Source: an uncultured Caulobacterales bacterium
GTDB lineage: Bacteria; Pseudomonadota; Alphaproteobacteria; Caulobacterales; Caulobacteraceae
Length of the DNA: 64,000 nucleotides
Direction of reading: 5' to 3'
Assembly (NCBI GenBank): GCA_903840435.1
Contig: CAIMFV010000051.1
Location: 92,187 to 156,186, forward strand
Of this stretch, positions 37,319 to 45,004 are shown in pieces; the stretch's first letter is position 1, and every line of letters starts with the position of its first letter. Below the pieces are notes generated by a model. The model saw only the letters and a program-made list of their open reading frames with translations. It did no database searches and had not been told where the DNA came from. Position numbers and translations under genes: made by a program.

Positions 37319-38431
37319 TCACGTCCCATCGATTTTGACTAATGAGTAGCTTGTGCTGCGGCCTCCGGCTGGGTCCTTTACCAAGATACCGCGCCTGACT
37401 AAATCATCGATATCGCGGGAGGCCGAGTCTTGAGAACTTTTGGTTAGGGTGGCGTATTTCGATGAGGTGAGCTTACCTTCGAAGCCATTCAAAACCCGGT
37501 TCAAGACCGAACGCTGGCGATCATTAAACTTCTCCTGGGCAAATTTATCCCAAAACCGCGCTTTGCGCAGCACGGATGCGAGGATGATTTCGGAGCTATC
37601 AAACGCCCGATCAAGGCAACTGAGAAACCACGCGATCCATTCTGTGATGTCGAGGTCACCTTTTTGGGTCGACTCCAAAATCTCGTAATAGGTTTTCCGT
37701 TCAGTCTGAATCTGGGACGACATGCTGTAGAACCGTCGCGGGCTTTGCTCGGATCGCGCCAATGCCATATCGGCGATGGCACGGGCAACGCGTCCATTGC
37801 CGTCATCAAAGGGGTGAATGGTAACAAACCACAGATGTGCGACAGCGGCACCAAGCACCGGATCAATCACCTTTTCGGCATTGAACCACACCAGGAAGTC
37901 GCGCATCTCGAGATCAATCCTGTTTGCCGCCGGGGCTTCGAAATGAACGCGCTCCCGTCCCAAAGGGCCGGATACAACTTGCATCGGGCCAGTTTCATCG
38001 TCACGCCACCTGCCGACCGCAATCTTGGTCATTCCGCTACGCCCCGCTGGAAATAGGGCAGCGTGCCATCCGAAGAGGCGATCATTCGTCAGAACCTCGC
38101 CGTGGCGCTGCGTCGCATCAATCATCATTTCGACAACGCCCTCGACATTGCGGTCAATGGGGGCGAGCGCGCCAACCTCGATGCCAAGACGGCGCGCGAT
38201 GGATGAACGGACCTGATCCTGATCCAATATTTCGCCTTCTATCTCACTGGATTTCAAAACCTCTTGCGTCAGCGACTGCAGCACGGCTTCGGCGCGCAGC
38301 GCAAAGCCTAGCGATTCCATGCGTCCAATCAGCCGGCCTTGGCGGTGGCGCACCGCAGCAAGGTGGTCTGTGAGCTTTTCATGGCTCCAGTGGAAGCGCG
38401 GCCAATTTTCCAGTTCATGGATATAACGCAT
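37319..38431 (-). CDS. Fic family AMP-transferase with winged-helix C-terminus
   Basis: The 370-residue protein has an N-terminal DUF4172-like domain, the Fic inhibitory motif SSEIEGE (residues 61-67, fitting [S/T]xxxE[G/N]), and the catalytic loop HPFDDGNGR (206-214) that is complete. These traits define a class II Fic enzyme, which is held inactive by its own glutamate until released. The C-terminal 100 residues (SSKYATLTKSSQDSASRDI, DLVRRGILVKDPAGGRS) look like a winged helix. The gene lies on the opposite strand inside the DUF1467-proS block, an unusual insertion. Its upstream region contains TCCGC repeats, so it may control its own expression. Its target protein is not known. Confidence 0.9.
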   Translation of the reverse strand: MRYIHELENWPRFHWSHEKLTDHLAAVRHRQGRLIGRMESLGFALRAEAVLQSLTQEVLKSSEIEGEILDQDQVRSSIARRLGIEVGALAPIDRNVEGVVEMMIDATQRHGEVLTNDRLFGWHAALFPAGRSGMTKIAVGRWRDDETGPMQVVSGPLGRERVHFEAPAANRIDLEMRDFLVWFNAEKVIDPVLGAAVAHLWFVTIHPFDDGNGRVARAIADMALARSEQSPRRFYSMSSQIQTERKTYYEILESTQKGDLDITEWIAWFLSCLDRAFDSSEIILASVLRKARFWDKFAQEKFNDRQRSVLNRVLNGFEGKLTSSKYATLTKSSQDSASRDIDDLVRRGILVKDPAGGRSTSYSLVKIDGT

Positions 38432-38535
38432 TATTCACCGCACCTTTCGCGGAGATAATGCCGTACAATGCCTGTCCTTTCAACATTATTCTCCGCATAT
38501 TTTGCGGATAATTTGGGTGTTAATCTCCGCAAAAT
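38430..38535. promoter_or_regulatory. Cluster of TCCGC half-sites upstream of fic
   Basis: Five related half-sites are present. ATTATTCACCGCA (38430-38442) faces CGCGGAGATAAT (38448-38459). ATTATTCTCCGCAT (38485-38498) faces TTTGCGGATAATTT (38501-38514). A fifth copy, TTAATCTCCGCAAAAT, lies at 38520-38535. The core is T(A)AT-N(1-2)-TCCGCA. The first inverted pair abuts the fic start codon on the minus strand, and the others lie within 110 bases upstream. An autoregulatory operator for the Fic winged-helix domain is the simplest reading. Confidence 0.6.
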
Positions 38536-38723
38536 CCGGGAATCGCGAAACCTGGTCGCAGGGATAAGGGCGCTGGGAGCGGAGAGGGCGGTCAAGCCTT
38601 TCGACGCTCGACCCCAGCCATTGACGCCGCAGGCCTCACCCGAATTGCCAAAGCCCGCCAAACCCGGCTAAGTGCGCGCCGCGACTTGCGCGCCTTCTGT
38701 CACACGCTTTTTGGATGTTCCCC

Positions 38724-40043
38724 ATGCGCCTATCGCGCTTTTTCCTCCCCGTCTTGAAAGAAACCCCGGCAGAGGCGCAGATCGTCTCTCACCGGTTGAT
38801 GTTGCGGGCGGGCATGATCCGCCAGGAGGCGGCAGGCATCTATGCGTGGCTGCCGCTGGGTTTGCGCGTGTTGAAGAAAATCGAAGCCATTGTCCGCGAA
38901 GAAATGAACCGGGCAGGGGCGGTGGAAATCCTCATGCCAACCTTGCAACTGGCCGATCTTTGGCGCGAGAGCGGGCGCTATGACGACTATGGTGCGGAAA
39001 TGCTGCGCATCAAGGACCGCCACGAGCGCGATCTTCTCTATGGGCCGACCAATGAGGAGATGGTGACGGAGATTTTCCGCAGCTCGGTGCGGTCCTATAA
39101 GGATCTGCCGAAAAACCTCTATCACATCCAGTGGAAGTTCCGCGACGAGCAGCGGCCAAGGTTCGGCGTCATGCGCGGTCGGGAATTTCTGATGAAGGAT
39201 GGCTATAGTTTTGACATCGACGAGGCGAGCGCCCGGCGGTCCTATAGCCGAATGTTCGTCGCCTATTTAAACCTCTATGCCCGGATGGGCTTAAAGGTTG
39301 CACCGATGCGCGCCGATACGGGCCCGATTGGCGGCGATCTCAGTCACGAGTTCATCATTCTCGCCGAGACCGGCGAAAGCCAGGTTTTCTGCGACAAGAC
39401 GCTGGTCGAAATGGGCGCGCCGGGAACCGATCTCGATTGGGATGGCGATTTGGCCGATCTGGTGGCGCAGCGCACGTCCCTTTATGCCGCCACCGAAGAA
39501 ATGCATGATCAGGCAAGGTTTGAGGCTGAAGTGGCCGCGGAAAACCGGCTCTGTGCCCGCGGAATCGAGGTCGGACATATCTTCTATTTCGGCGATAAAT
39601 ACTCCAGGCCGATGAAGGCCATGGTCGCCGGGCCCGACGGAACCGAACGCCCTGCCCAGATGGGCTCTTATGGCGTCGGCGTGTCGCGTTTGGTGGGCGC
39701 GATTATTGAAGCCAGCCATGATGAGGCCGGAATCATCTGGCCAGATACGGTCGCGCCTTTCGATGTGGGAGTGATCAATATGCGACCCGGCGACGCCGCC
39801 GTCGATGCGGCCTGTCAGGAGGCCTATAAGGCGTTGACGGCCAAAGGCCTTGACCCCTTGCTCGACGATACGGCCGAGCGGGCCGGGGCGAAGTTCGCCA
39901 CCATGGACCTGATCGGGCTGCCCTGGCAGATGGTCATCGGCCCCAAGGGCGTCGCCGAAGGTGTGGTGGAGCTGAAGCGACGGGCGACTGGCGAGCGCTG
40001 GACCTTGCCGCTTCCTCAGGCTCTAGCCCAGATTAGCGGATGA
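38724..40043 (+). CDS. proS: Prolyl-tRNA synthetase (short alphaproteobacterial type)
   Basis: The roughly 439-residue class II synthetase charges tRNA-Pro. It carries [42 protein letters not shown] with motif 2 following as [28 protein letters not shown], and a motif 3 region with [13 protein letters not shown]. It lacks the editing domain insertion of the 570-residue E. coli enzyme, as is usual in alphaproteobacteria. Start is placed at the ATG at 38724 (MRLSRFFLP); an ATG at 38715 would add three residues and cannot be excluded. Confidence 0.93.
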   Translation: MRLSRFFLPVLKETPAEAQIVSHRLMLRAGMIRQEAAGIYAWLPLGLRVLKKIEAIVREEMNRAGAVEILMPTLQLADLWRESGRYDDYGAEMLRIKDRHERDLLYGPTNEEMVTEIFRSSVRSYKDLPKNLYHIQWKFRDEQRPRFGVMRGREFLMKDGYSFDIDEASARRSYSRMFVAYLNLYARMGLKVAPMRADTGPIGGDLSHEFIILAETGESQVFCDKTLVEMGAPGTDLDWDGDLADLVAQRTSLYAATEEMHDQARFEAEVAAENRLCARGIEVGHIFYFGDKYSRPMKAMVAGPDGTERPAQMGSYGVGVSRLVGAIIEASHDEAGIIWPDTVAPFDVGVINMRPGDAAVDAACQEAYKALTAKGLDPLLDDTAERAGAKFATMDLIGLPWQMVIGPKGVAEGVVELKRRATGERWTLPLPQALAQISG

Positions 40044-41344
40044 CAGAGGCGCATCCCCAAGCTCCCCCTCAAATCCCGCGCAGCGCGCCCTTTGGCGGTT
40101 GGGAGCGGGCCATAGCCTTGCGCTATCTGCGGGCCAAGCGCCGCCAGGGTGGCATCGCCCTGATTGCGGCCATCAGTTTTATCGCCGTGACCTTGGCGGT
40201 CGCAGCCCTGATCATCGTCATGTCGGTGATGAACGGCTTTCGATCTGAAATCGTCTCCCGCATGGTCGGCTTTAATGGCCACATCTATATCCAAGGTCCG
40301 GCGATCAATTCCAAGGACCGCGAGGCCTTGATGTCGCGGGTGCGCGCCATACCCGGCGTGGTACAGGTCGAGCCGATCATCCAGGCGCAAGCCTTGGTGC
40401 AAGGCCCAGGTCAGGTCTCTGGCGCCATTGTGCGCGGCGTCCGGTCTGCCGATCTGCGCGCCACAACCCTGATTGCCAAGAACCTGCGGCAGGGGACCTT
40501 AGCGGGGTTTGGCGAGGGCGAGGACGGCGGCGAAATCATCTCCATCGGCGAAGGCTTGGCCGAACATCTCGGGGTCCAGTCCGGCGAATCGGTCACGGTT
40601 ATTTCGCCCACAGGTGCGGCCACCGCCTTTGGGTCTTCGCCGCGCTCCAAGCCCTATCTGGTCGGTAGCCTGTTTCAGGTGGGCCAGACCCAATATGATC
40701 AGGCCTTTATCTATATGCCGTTAGAACAGGCCCAGCTGATGTTTGGGCGGGGCGAGGCCATTGATCTGATTGAGGTCAATCTCGATGATGCGGACCATAT
40801 TGACGCGCTCAAACCGGCCATTCAACAGGCGGCGGGGCCGGGGGCCCTGATCACCGATTGGCGCGATGAGAACCACGCCTTCTTTAATGCGCTGCAAGTC
40901 GAACGCGTCGCCATGCGCATCATCTTGATGATCGTGGTCGCCATCGCCATGCTGAACATTATTTCTGGCCTGGTTATGCTGGTTAAAAACAAGGGCCGCG
41001 ACATTGCCATTCTGCGCACCATTGGCGCGGAGCGCAGCGCCATCTTACGCATCTTTTTGATGGTCGGCGCGGCGATTGGCATATCGGGGGCGCTGTGTGG
41101 CCTGATCGTCGGTGTATTGTTCTGCGCCTATATTGATCCGATCCAAGCTGTGGTGGAAAAGATCACCGGGGTCAGCGTCTTTTCCGGCGAAATCTACTTC
41201 CTGCCCAAGTTACCCGCCAAGGTCGAGCCGGGAGAAGTGGTGCTTGTCCTTGGCTGGTCGATCCTGATGAGCTTGGTCGCCGCCATTGCGCCCGCATGGC
41301 AAGCCTCGCGCCTCGATCCGGTGGAGGCGTTGCGCTATGAGTGA
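40040..41344 (+). CDS. lolC: Lipoprotein-releasing ABC transporter permease LolC
   Basis: The 434-residue inner-membrane permease extracts lipoproteins for transfer to the outer membrane. It has one N-terminal membrane helix ([21 protein letters not shown]), a large periplasmic domain, and three helices at the C-terminus with the MacB/FtsX-like motif [35 protein letters not shown] is typical at the end. It overlaps proS by four bases and lolD by eight. A single LolC/E homologue is normal in alphaproteobacteria. Confidence 0.92.
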   Translation: MTEAHPQAPPQIPRSAPFGGWERAIALRYLRAKRRQGGIALIAAISFIAVTLAVAALIIVMSVMNGFRSEIVSRMVGFNGHIYIQGPAINSKDREALMSRVRAIPGVVQVEPIIQAQALVQGPGQVSGAIVRGVRSADLRATTLIAKNLRQGTLAGFGEGEDGGEIISIGEGLAEHLGVQSGESVTVISPTGAATAFGSSPRSKPYLVGSLFQVGQTQYDQAFIYMPLEQAQLMFGRGEAIDLIEVNLDDADHIDALKPAIQQAAGPGALITDWRDENHAFFNALQVERVAMRIILMIVVAIAMLNIISGLVMLVKNKGRDIAILRTIGAERSAILRIFLMVGAAIGISGALCGLIVGVLFCAYIDPIQAVVEKITGVSVFSGEIYFLPKLPAKVEPGEVVLVLGWSILMSLVAAIAPAWQASRLDPVEALRYE

Positions 41345-42032
41345 GCCCTATGTGCTGCAACTGCGCGACGTCACCCGTACCTATTCGGTCGGCGAGGCTC
41401 AGCACTTGGAAGTCTTGCGCGGTGTCGACCTCGCCGTGTCGGCGGGCGAGATTGTCGGGCTGATTGGCCCCTCGGGATCTGGAAAGTCGTCTCTCCTGCA
41501 TGCGGCGGGATTATTGGAGCGTCCCACGTCTGGCGAAGTCGTCATTTGCGGCCAAACCTGCGGTGGGCTTTCCGATAAGGCACGCACGGCGCTCCGGCTC
41601 AGCCACATTGGCTTTGTCTATCAGTTCCACCATTTGCTGCCCGAGTTCAGCGCCAGGGATAATGTCGCCCTGCCTCTCCTGATGGCGGGACGGTCGCGCA
41701 AAGAGGCAACAACACGGGCGAGCGATCTCTTGAGTGCCCTTGGTTTGGCCGAGCGTCTCGCGCACCAACCGGCCCAACTCTCCGGGGGAGAACAGCAACG
41801 GGTGGCCATTGCCCGCGCGCTGGCCAATCGGCCACGGCTGATCCTTGCCGATGAACCGACCGGCAACCTCGACCCAACCAATTCGGGCGCCGTTTTTCAG
41901 GCCTTGCGCGACCTTGCCCGCCAGGAAGGCGTCGCCTGCCTGATCGCCACCCATAATCTCGATCTCGCCGGCGCCCTTGACCGCGTGCTTGGCCTCACCG
42001 AGGGCAAATTGACGGCACGCAAGGCGGGGTAG
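41337..42032 (+). CDS. lolD: Lipoprotein-releasing ABC transporter ATPase LolD
   Basis: The 231-residue ATPase drives LolC. Walker A is GPSGSGKSS, the signature is [19 protein letters not shown], Walker B is [12 protein letters not shown], and the H-loop is [20 protein letters not shown] is typical of LolD. The ATG at 41337 overlaps the lolC end; an earlier reading from 41286 extends into lolC and is rejected. The stop is followed by an AT-rich island. Confidence 0.93.
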   Translation: MSEPYVLQLRDVTRTYSVGEAQHLEVLRGVDLAVSAGEIVGLIGPSGSGKSSLLHAAGLLERPTSGEVVICGQTCGGLSDKARTALRLSHIGFVYQFHHLLPEFSARDNVALPLLMAGRSRKEATTRASDLLSALGLAERLAHQPAQLSGGEQQRVAIARALANRPRLILADEPTGNLDPTNSGAVFQALRDLARQEGVACLIATHNLDLAGALDRVLGLTEGKLTARKAG

Positions 42033-42906
42033 GGTGCCACTCTTGACGAAGGGTAGAGCGAACGTCTGGACATTGTCAGAACCCGACCACGCCTCTTGCG
42101 CGTGTCGGCGTTGATACTATTTGCAGGCCAAGAATTGATATTGATATGGGGAATATAATATAAATTAGAAAACATAATTTTTTATCTGAAAAACGCCGAA
42201 TATGTATAGTTATAATAAAACATATTATGTTATTAATTAGTTTTTTAGAAATTTATTACTAGAACAACTCATTAAACATTTTTTTCGCTTTTTGCTAAAA
42301 AGTAAGAAGGAGGTAATTACAATAGCTCCAATTATTATTGGTGCCACAGAAAGCGGCCACCACCTCTGGACTATTGATTTGCGCTAAGAAGAAAGTCCTC
42401 TCTGATACTTCGTTAGCAGGTTCAGGTGGTTACTTCACTGGTGGGTCTTTTTGTGATTTTGGCGATTGCAGCGCTGGCCTAGAACCGGAAGGTGTCGTCG
42501 CCGGATTCCAGGATGTGGCAGTCGTGAGCGAGCTGGTCGAGCAAAGTTACTGATCCGACCGGCAAATCGAGGTAGACCATGTCGAAGAGCGAACGCGGCA
42601 AACCCGCCACGACTCCGATGCCGCTGATTCGCCTGATAGCCTCCGTCCGTGAACTGAACCGGGGATGGTCTTTGAGGGGGCGGGAACGAGTTGCAAAGCG
42701 GGAGTGACCGAAAGCGCCCGTTTTGGCGAACGGCGGATTGCGGAAAGCAGCGCGAGCATTGGCCGTCGATCCGTCCAACTTCCGCCCACGCTTTGGCCGT
42801 AAAGGTTGACAGTTGACCTAAGGCGCCTCCGCTGCGAAGAGTATCAACCGGGTCGTCATGAGGATTTTCGAATGCTTATCCGCGTCTTACTTTCGGAGAA
42901 AAATTC
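42033..42906. other. AT-rich non-coding stretch between lolD and the ATPase gene
   Basis: This 874-base gap is clearly richer in A and T than its neighbours, most strongly between about 42110 and 42330. I find no gene that I can support. A perfect AAGGAGGT (42307-42314) is followed by ATA instead of ATG at 42322 and by codons APIIIGATESGHH to a stop at 42385-42387, which looks like a decayed start of a short reading frame. An IS21 fragment lies at 42422-42550. The remaining GC-rich 42560-42860 shows no recognisable gene. Confidence 0.6.
42422..42550 (-). mobile_element. Remnant of an IS21-type IstB ATPase gene (C-terminal end)
   Basis: The minus strand reads VTLLDQLAHDCHILESGDD then TFRF, a stop at 42479-42481, and continues in frame as ASAAIAKITKRPTSEVTT to a stop at 42422. 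This matches the end of IS21 IstB helper proteins (LLDRLTHHCHI-like, then FRFKAS). The internal TAG takes the place of a lysine codon. The upstream frame does not continue as IstB, so only about forty codons remain. Confidence 0.55.
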
Positions 42907-44040
42907 TTGCAAATAATCCGCTTCGAAATTGACGGATTACTGGGTCGTTCTCAGCGCACTGAAATGTCGGTGAGCTCAGACCTAGGGTTGCTCACAGGCA
43001 GAAACGGTGCTGGAAAAACGAGCATTCTTAAACTTCTTTGGGCGATCGTTAGTGGAAATATCATGGTTGCACTTGACGAAGTTAATTTTCAACGCGCTCA
43101 CATTGTTACGTCGGACTATGAATGTACGCTCCACCGGTTAGGTCGCCGGACTTGCAAAGTAGAAATAACAATCGAAGGGAAAACCACCTTATATGAGGAT
43201 TTAGCAGATGAAGATGACGACATTGTCATAAATGCTGAGGATGAAGCCAATTCTGTTCTTCGCGCCATAGGTAGTTCGGTATTTTTTCCGACATTCAGGC
43301 GAATTGAAGGCGGCTTCACAATATCTACGTCTCGCAATTTAAACAATTCATTGCAGCGACAATTTCGCGCCAAAAATGAATTAGAAGACGCCATGCTAAC
43401 TCTGTCCAGAACCCTGACGCACAACACTCATGTTTTTGTGTCTTCTATTTCTACAGCAGACATAGTCGCTTTATTATTGAGGCAATATGCAGATTTTTCC
43501 GAAATCGCCAATATTCTCCAGGCAGATACATCCCAAAAAATAATTCAACGAATTAAAAACTTAAATCTCCGGGGTGACGAAGCTGAAAGACTTGAGAGCG
43601 CCACTGGCGTTCTTGAAGAAGTCCGATCCAGTATCGAACAAATGGAAATTTCGCGTCAAGATATTATGGCGCCAATGGATGAAGTCAGAGAGCTGGTTGA
43701 GCGCCTTTTCCAGAATACTGGAATTCGATTTGGTCCGCGCTTGAGCTTTGGAGACGCCGCAAATGCCATAAATTCAGATGTGCTGTCGGCAGGAGAAAAG
43801 CAAATGCTAAGTTTTGTTTGTTACAATGCTTTTTATAAGGATAGTATAATATTTATTGACGAACCAGAATTAAGTTTGCACGTCGATTGGCAGCGGCAGC
43901 TATTTTCTATATTGCATAGGCAGCAATCGACCAACCAATTTATTGTCGCAACTCACTCTCCATTCATTTATACGAAGTATCAGGACAAAGAACTGAGCAT
44001 TCTCGGTGATAGGGGAGATGATGTGGAACACGACTCTTGA
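42907..44040 (+). CDS. AAA/ABC-type ATPase of a PARIS-like defence pair (AriA-like)
   Basis: The 377-residue protein has an ABC-like ATPase fold. The Walker A is GRNGAGKTS (residues 31-39), the signature is LSAGEKQM (293-300), Walker B is IIFIDEPELSLH (314-325), and the H-loop is ATHSPFI (348-354). GGAG lies eight bases before a TTG start at 42907; no in-frame ATG or GTG exists upstream. Its codons are AT-richer than those of lolD and dnaE. The next gene overlaps by four bases and encodes a Toprim-like DUF4435 protein. This ATPase plus Toprim pairing is the make-up of PARIS anti-phage systems, though the ATPase here is rather short. OLD-like or other ATPase-nuclease defence families are alternatives. 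Confidence 0.82.
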   Translation: MQIIRFEIDGLLGRSQRTEMSVSSDLGLLTGRNGAGKTSILKLLWAIVSGNIMVALDEVNFQRAHIVTSDYECTLHRLGRRTCKVEITIEGKTTLYEDLADEDDDIVINAEDEANSVLRAIGSSVFFPTFRRIEGGFTISTSRNLNNSLQRQFRAKNELEDAMLTLSRTLTHNTHVFVSSISTADIVALLLRQYADFSEIANILQADTSQKIIQRIKNLNLRGDEAERLESATGVLEEVRSSIEQMEISRQDIMAPMDEVRELVERLFQNTGIRFGPRLSFGDAANAINSDVLSAGEKQMLSFVCYNAFYKDSIIFIDEPELSLHVDWQRQLFSILHRQQSTNQFIVATHSPFIYTKYQDKELSILGDRGDDVEHDS

Positions 44041-44762
44041 CCTATCCTACTGCTGACGAAGTAATTGCCACACTTGCTCGTTCAAATTTCCCGGCCGTTA
44101 TAATTGAGGGAAAGGACGACGTTGTTGTTTACAGGCGGTTAGAGGACCAATTTGCAGAGGCTGGAGTTACAATTATACCAGTCGGTGGCCGATCCACGGT
44201 ATTATCCATATTTGAGAGGCGTGCTGCATTACCGGCGGACAAAAAGGTCGTCTTTATTGCAGATCTCGATACTTGGATAATAACAGGCGTTCCTGAAAAA
44301 TATAATGATGTGTCCATGGTATTAACCCGTGGTTATTCAATTGAAAATGACATGTTTGTTGATGGAAATTTGATAGGCCTAATGAGTAATGATCAACGAA
44401 CAGCATTCGAAGCGGAATTATCTGTAGTCATCAATTGGTATTGTATAGCGCTCAAGCGCAAACTTAGCGGTGCGCCAGACAAAATCGACCATCATCCGAA
44501 TGTGATATGCGACAACCACACGGCACGGGCGAAGTTCACAGCTTTGAATCTCGGCGAAGAATTCCCAAGCGAACTTCGTGATGAAATTGCGGCGTCAGTG
44601 TGGGACCTACTGCGTGGTAAGACGCTTATGGACTTGCTCATCAGGCAACTGCGCGGGTATAACAATCGGATACTTCTCAATATTGGCGCTGCAAATTCTG
44701 GGGAGCGCCTCGTTAGGATCATCGAAAGAGTAAGTTCTGTAGTCCGGCCCGTCCCTGGATAA
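44037..44762 (+). CDS. DUF4435/Toprim-like nuclease of the PARIS-like pair (AriB-like)
   Basis: The 241-residue protein begins with TTG sharing bases with the upstream stop. It has Toprim landmarks: VIIEGKDD with E24 and D27 (residues 21-28), a VGGRST turn (49-54), FIADLD (73-78), and YSIENDM (100-106). In PARIS the AriB toxin uses such a Toprim domain to cut tRNA after release from AriA. The acidic residues needed for metal binding appear in place. The C-terminal part after about 180 is helical and unlike known domains. I am fairly sure of the DUF4435/Toprim assignment, less so of the PARIS name. Confidence 0.8.
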   Translation: MTYPTADEVIATLARSNFPAVIIEGKDDVVVYRRLEDQFAEAGVTIIPVGGRSTVLSIFERRAALPADKKVVFIADLDTWIITGVPEKYNDVSMVLTRGYSIENDMFVDGNLIGLMSNDQRTAFEAELSVVINWYCIALKRKLSGAPDKIDHHPNVICDNHTARAKFTALNLGEEFPSELRDEIAASVWDLLRGKTLMDLLIRQLRGYNNRILLNIGAANSGERLVRIIERVSSVVRPVPG

Positions 44763-44886
44763 CACGGCGCTTCGGTCAACGAGTTATAATCCCGATCCCG
44801 TCGTTCTGCAGCGCCCCCTTGACAGAGAACAAACCACGAACTAGGAACATAACCAGAACGCACCACTTAAGCATGGGGATAAGGTT

Positions 44887-44976
44887 GTGATTACCGCGGT
44901 TCGGGAAATGATGGCGCTTGCATCGGTTGGGGGCTTTGTTTGGATGATGGTGGAGGTCGCTCGTCTGTTCGGGTGA
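44887..44976 (+). CDS. Possible 29-residue membrane peptide upstream of dnaE
   Basis: From GTG at 44887 the frame reads [21 protein letters not shown] and ends VEVARLFG. An ATG at 44908 would give 22 residues. AAGG lies two bases before the GTG. The hydrophobic core ([12 protein letters not shown]) could span the membrane. The frame ends 28 bases before dnaE. I cannot name it, and it may be non-coding. Confidence 0.35.
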   Translation: MITAVREMMALASVGGFVWMMVEVARLFG

Positions 44977-45004
44977 TGAGTCGGCAGGGGGAGGGGCAAG
45001 TCGG

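Noticed and set aside
38468..38671. A 67-codon plus-strand frame upstream of proS
   Set aside because: It runs through the TCCGC repeat cluster, has no ribosome site or family pattern, and its composition is that of non-coding DNA.
42338..42553. A 71-codon plus-strand frame in the AT-rich island
   Set aside because: It overlaps the IS21 remnant on the opposite strand and shows no recognisable domain.
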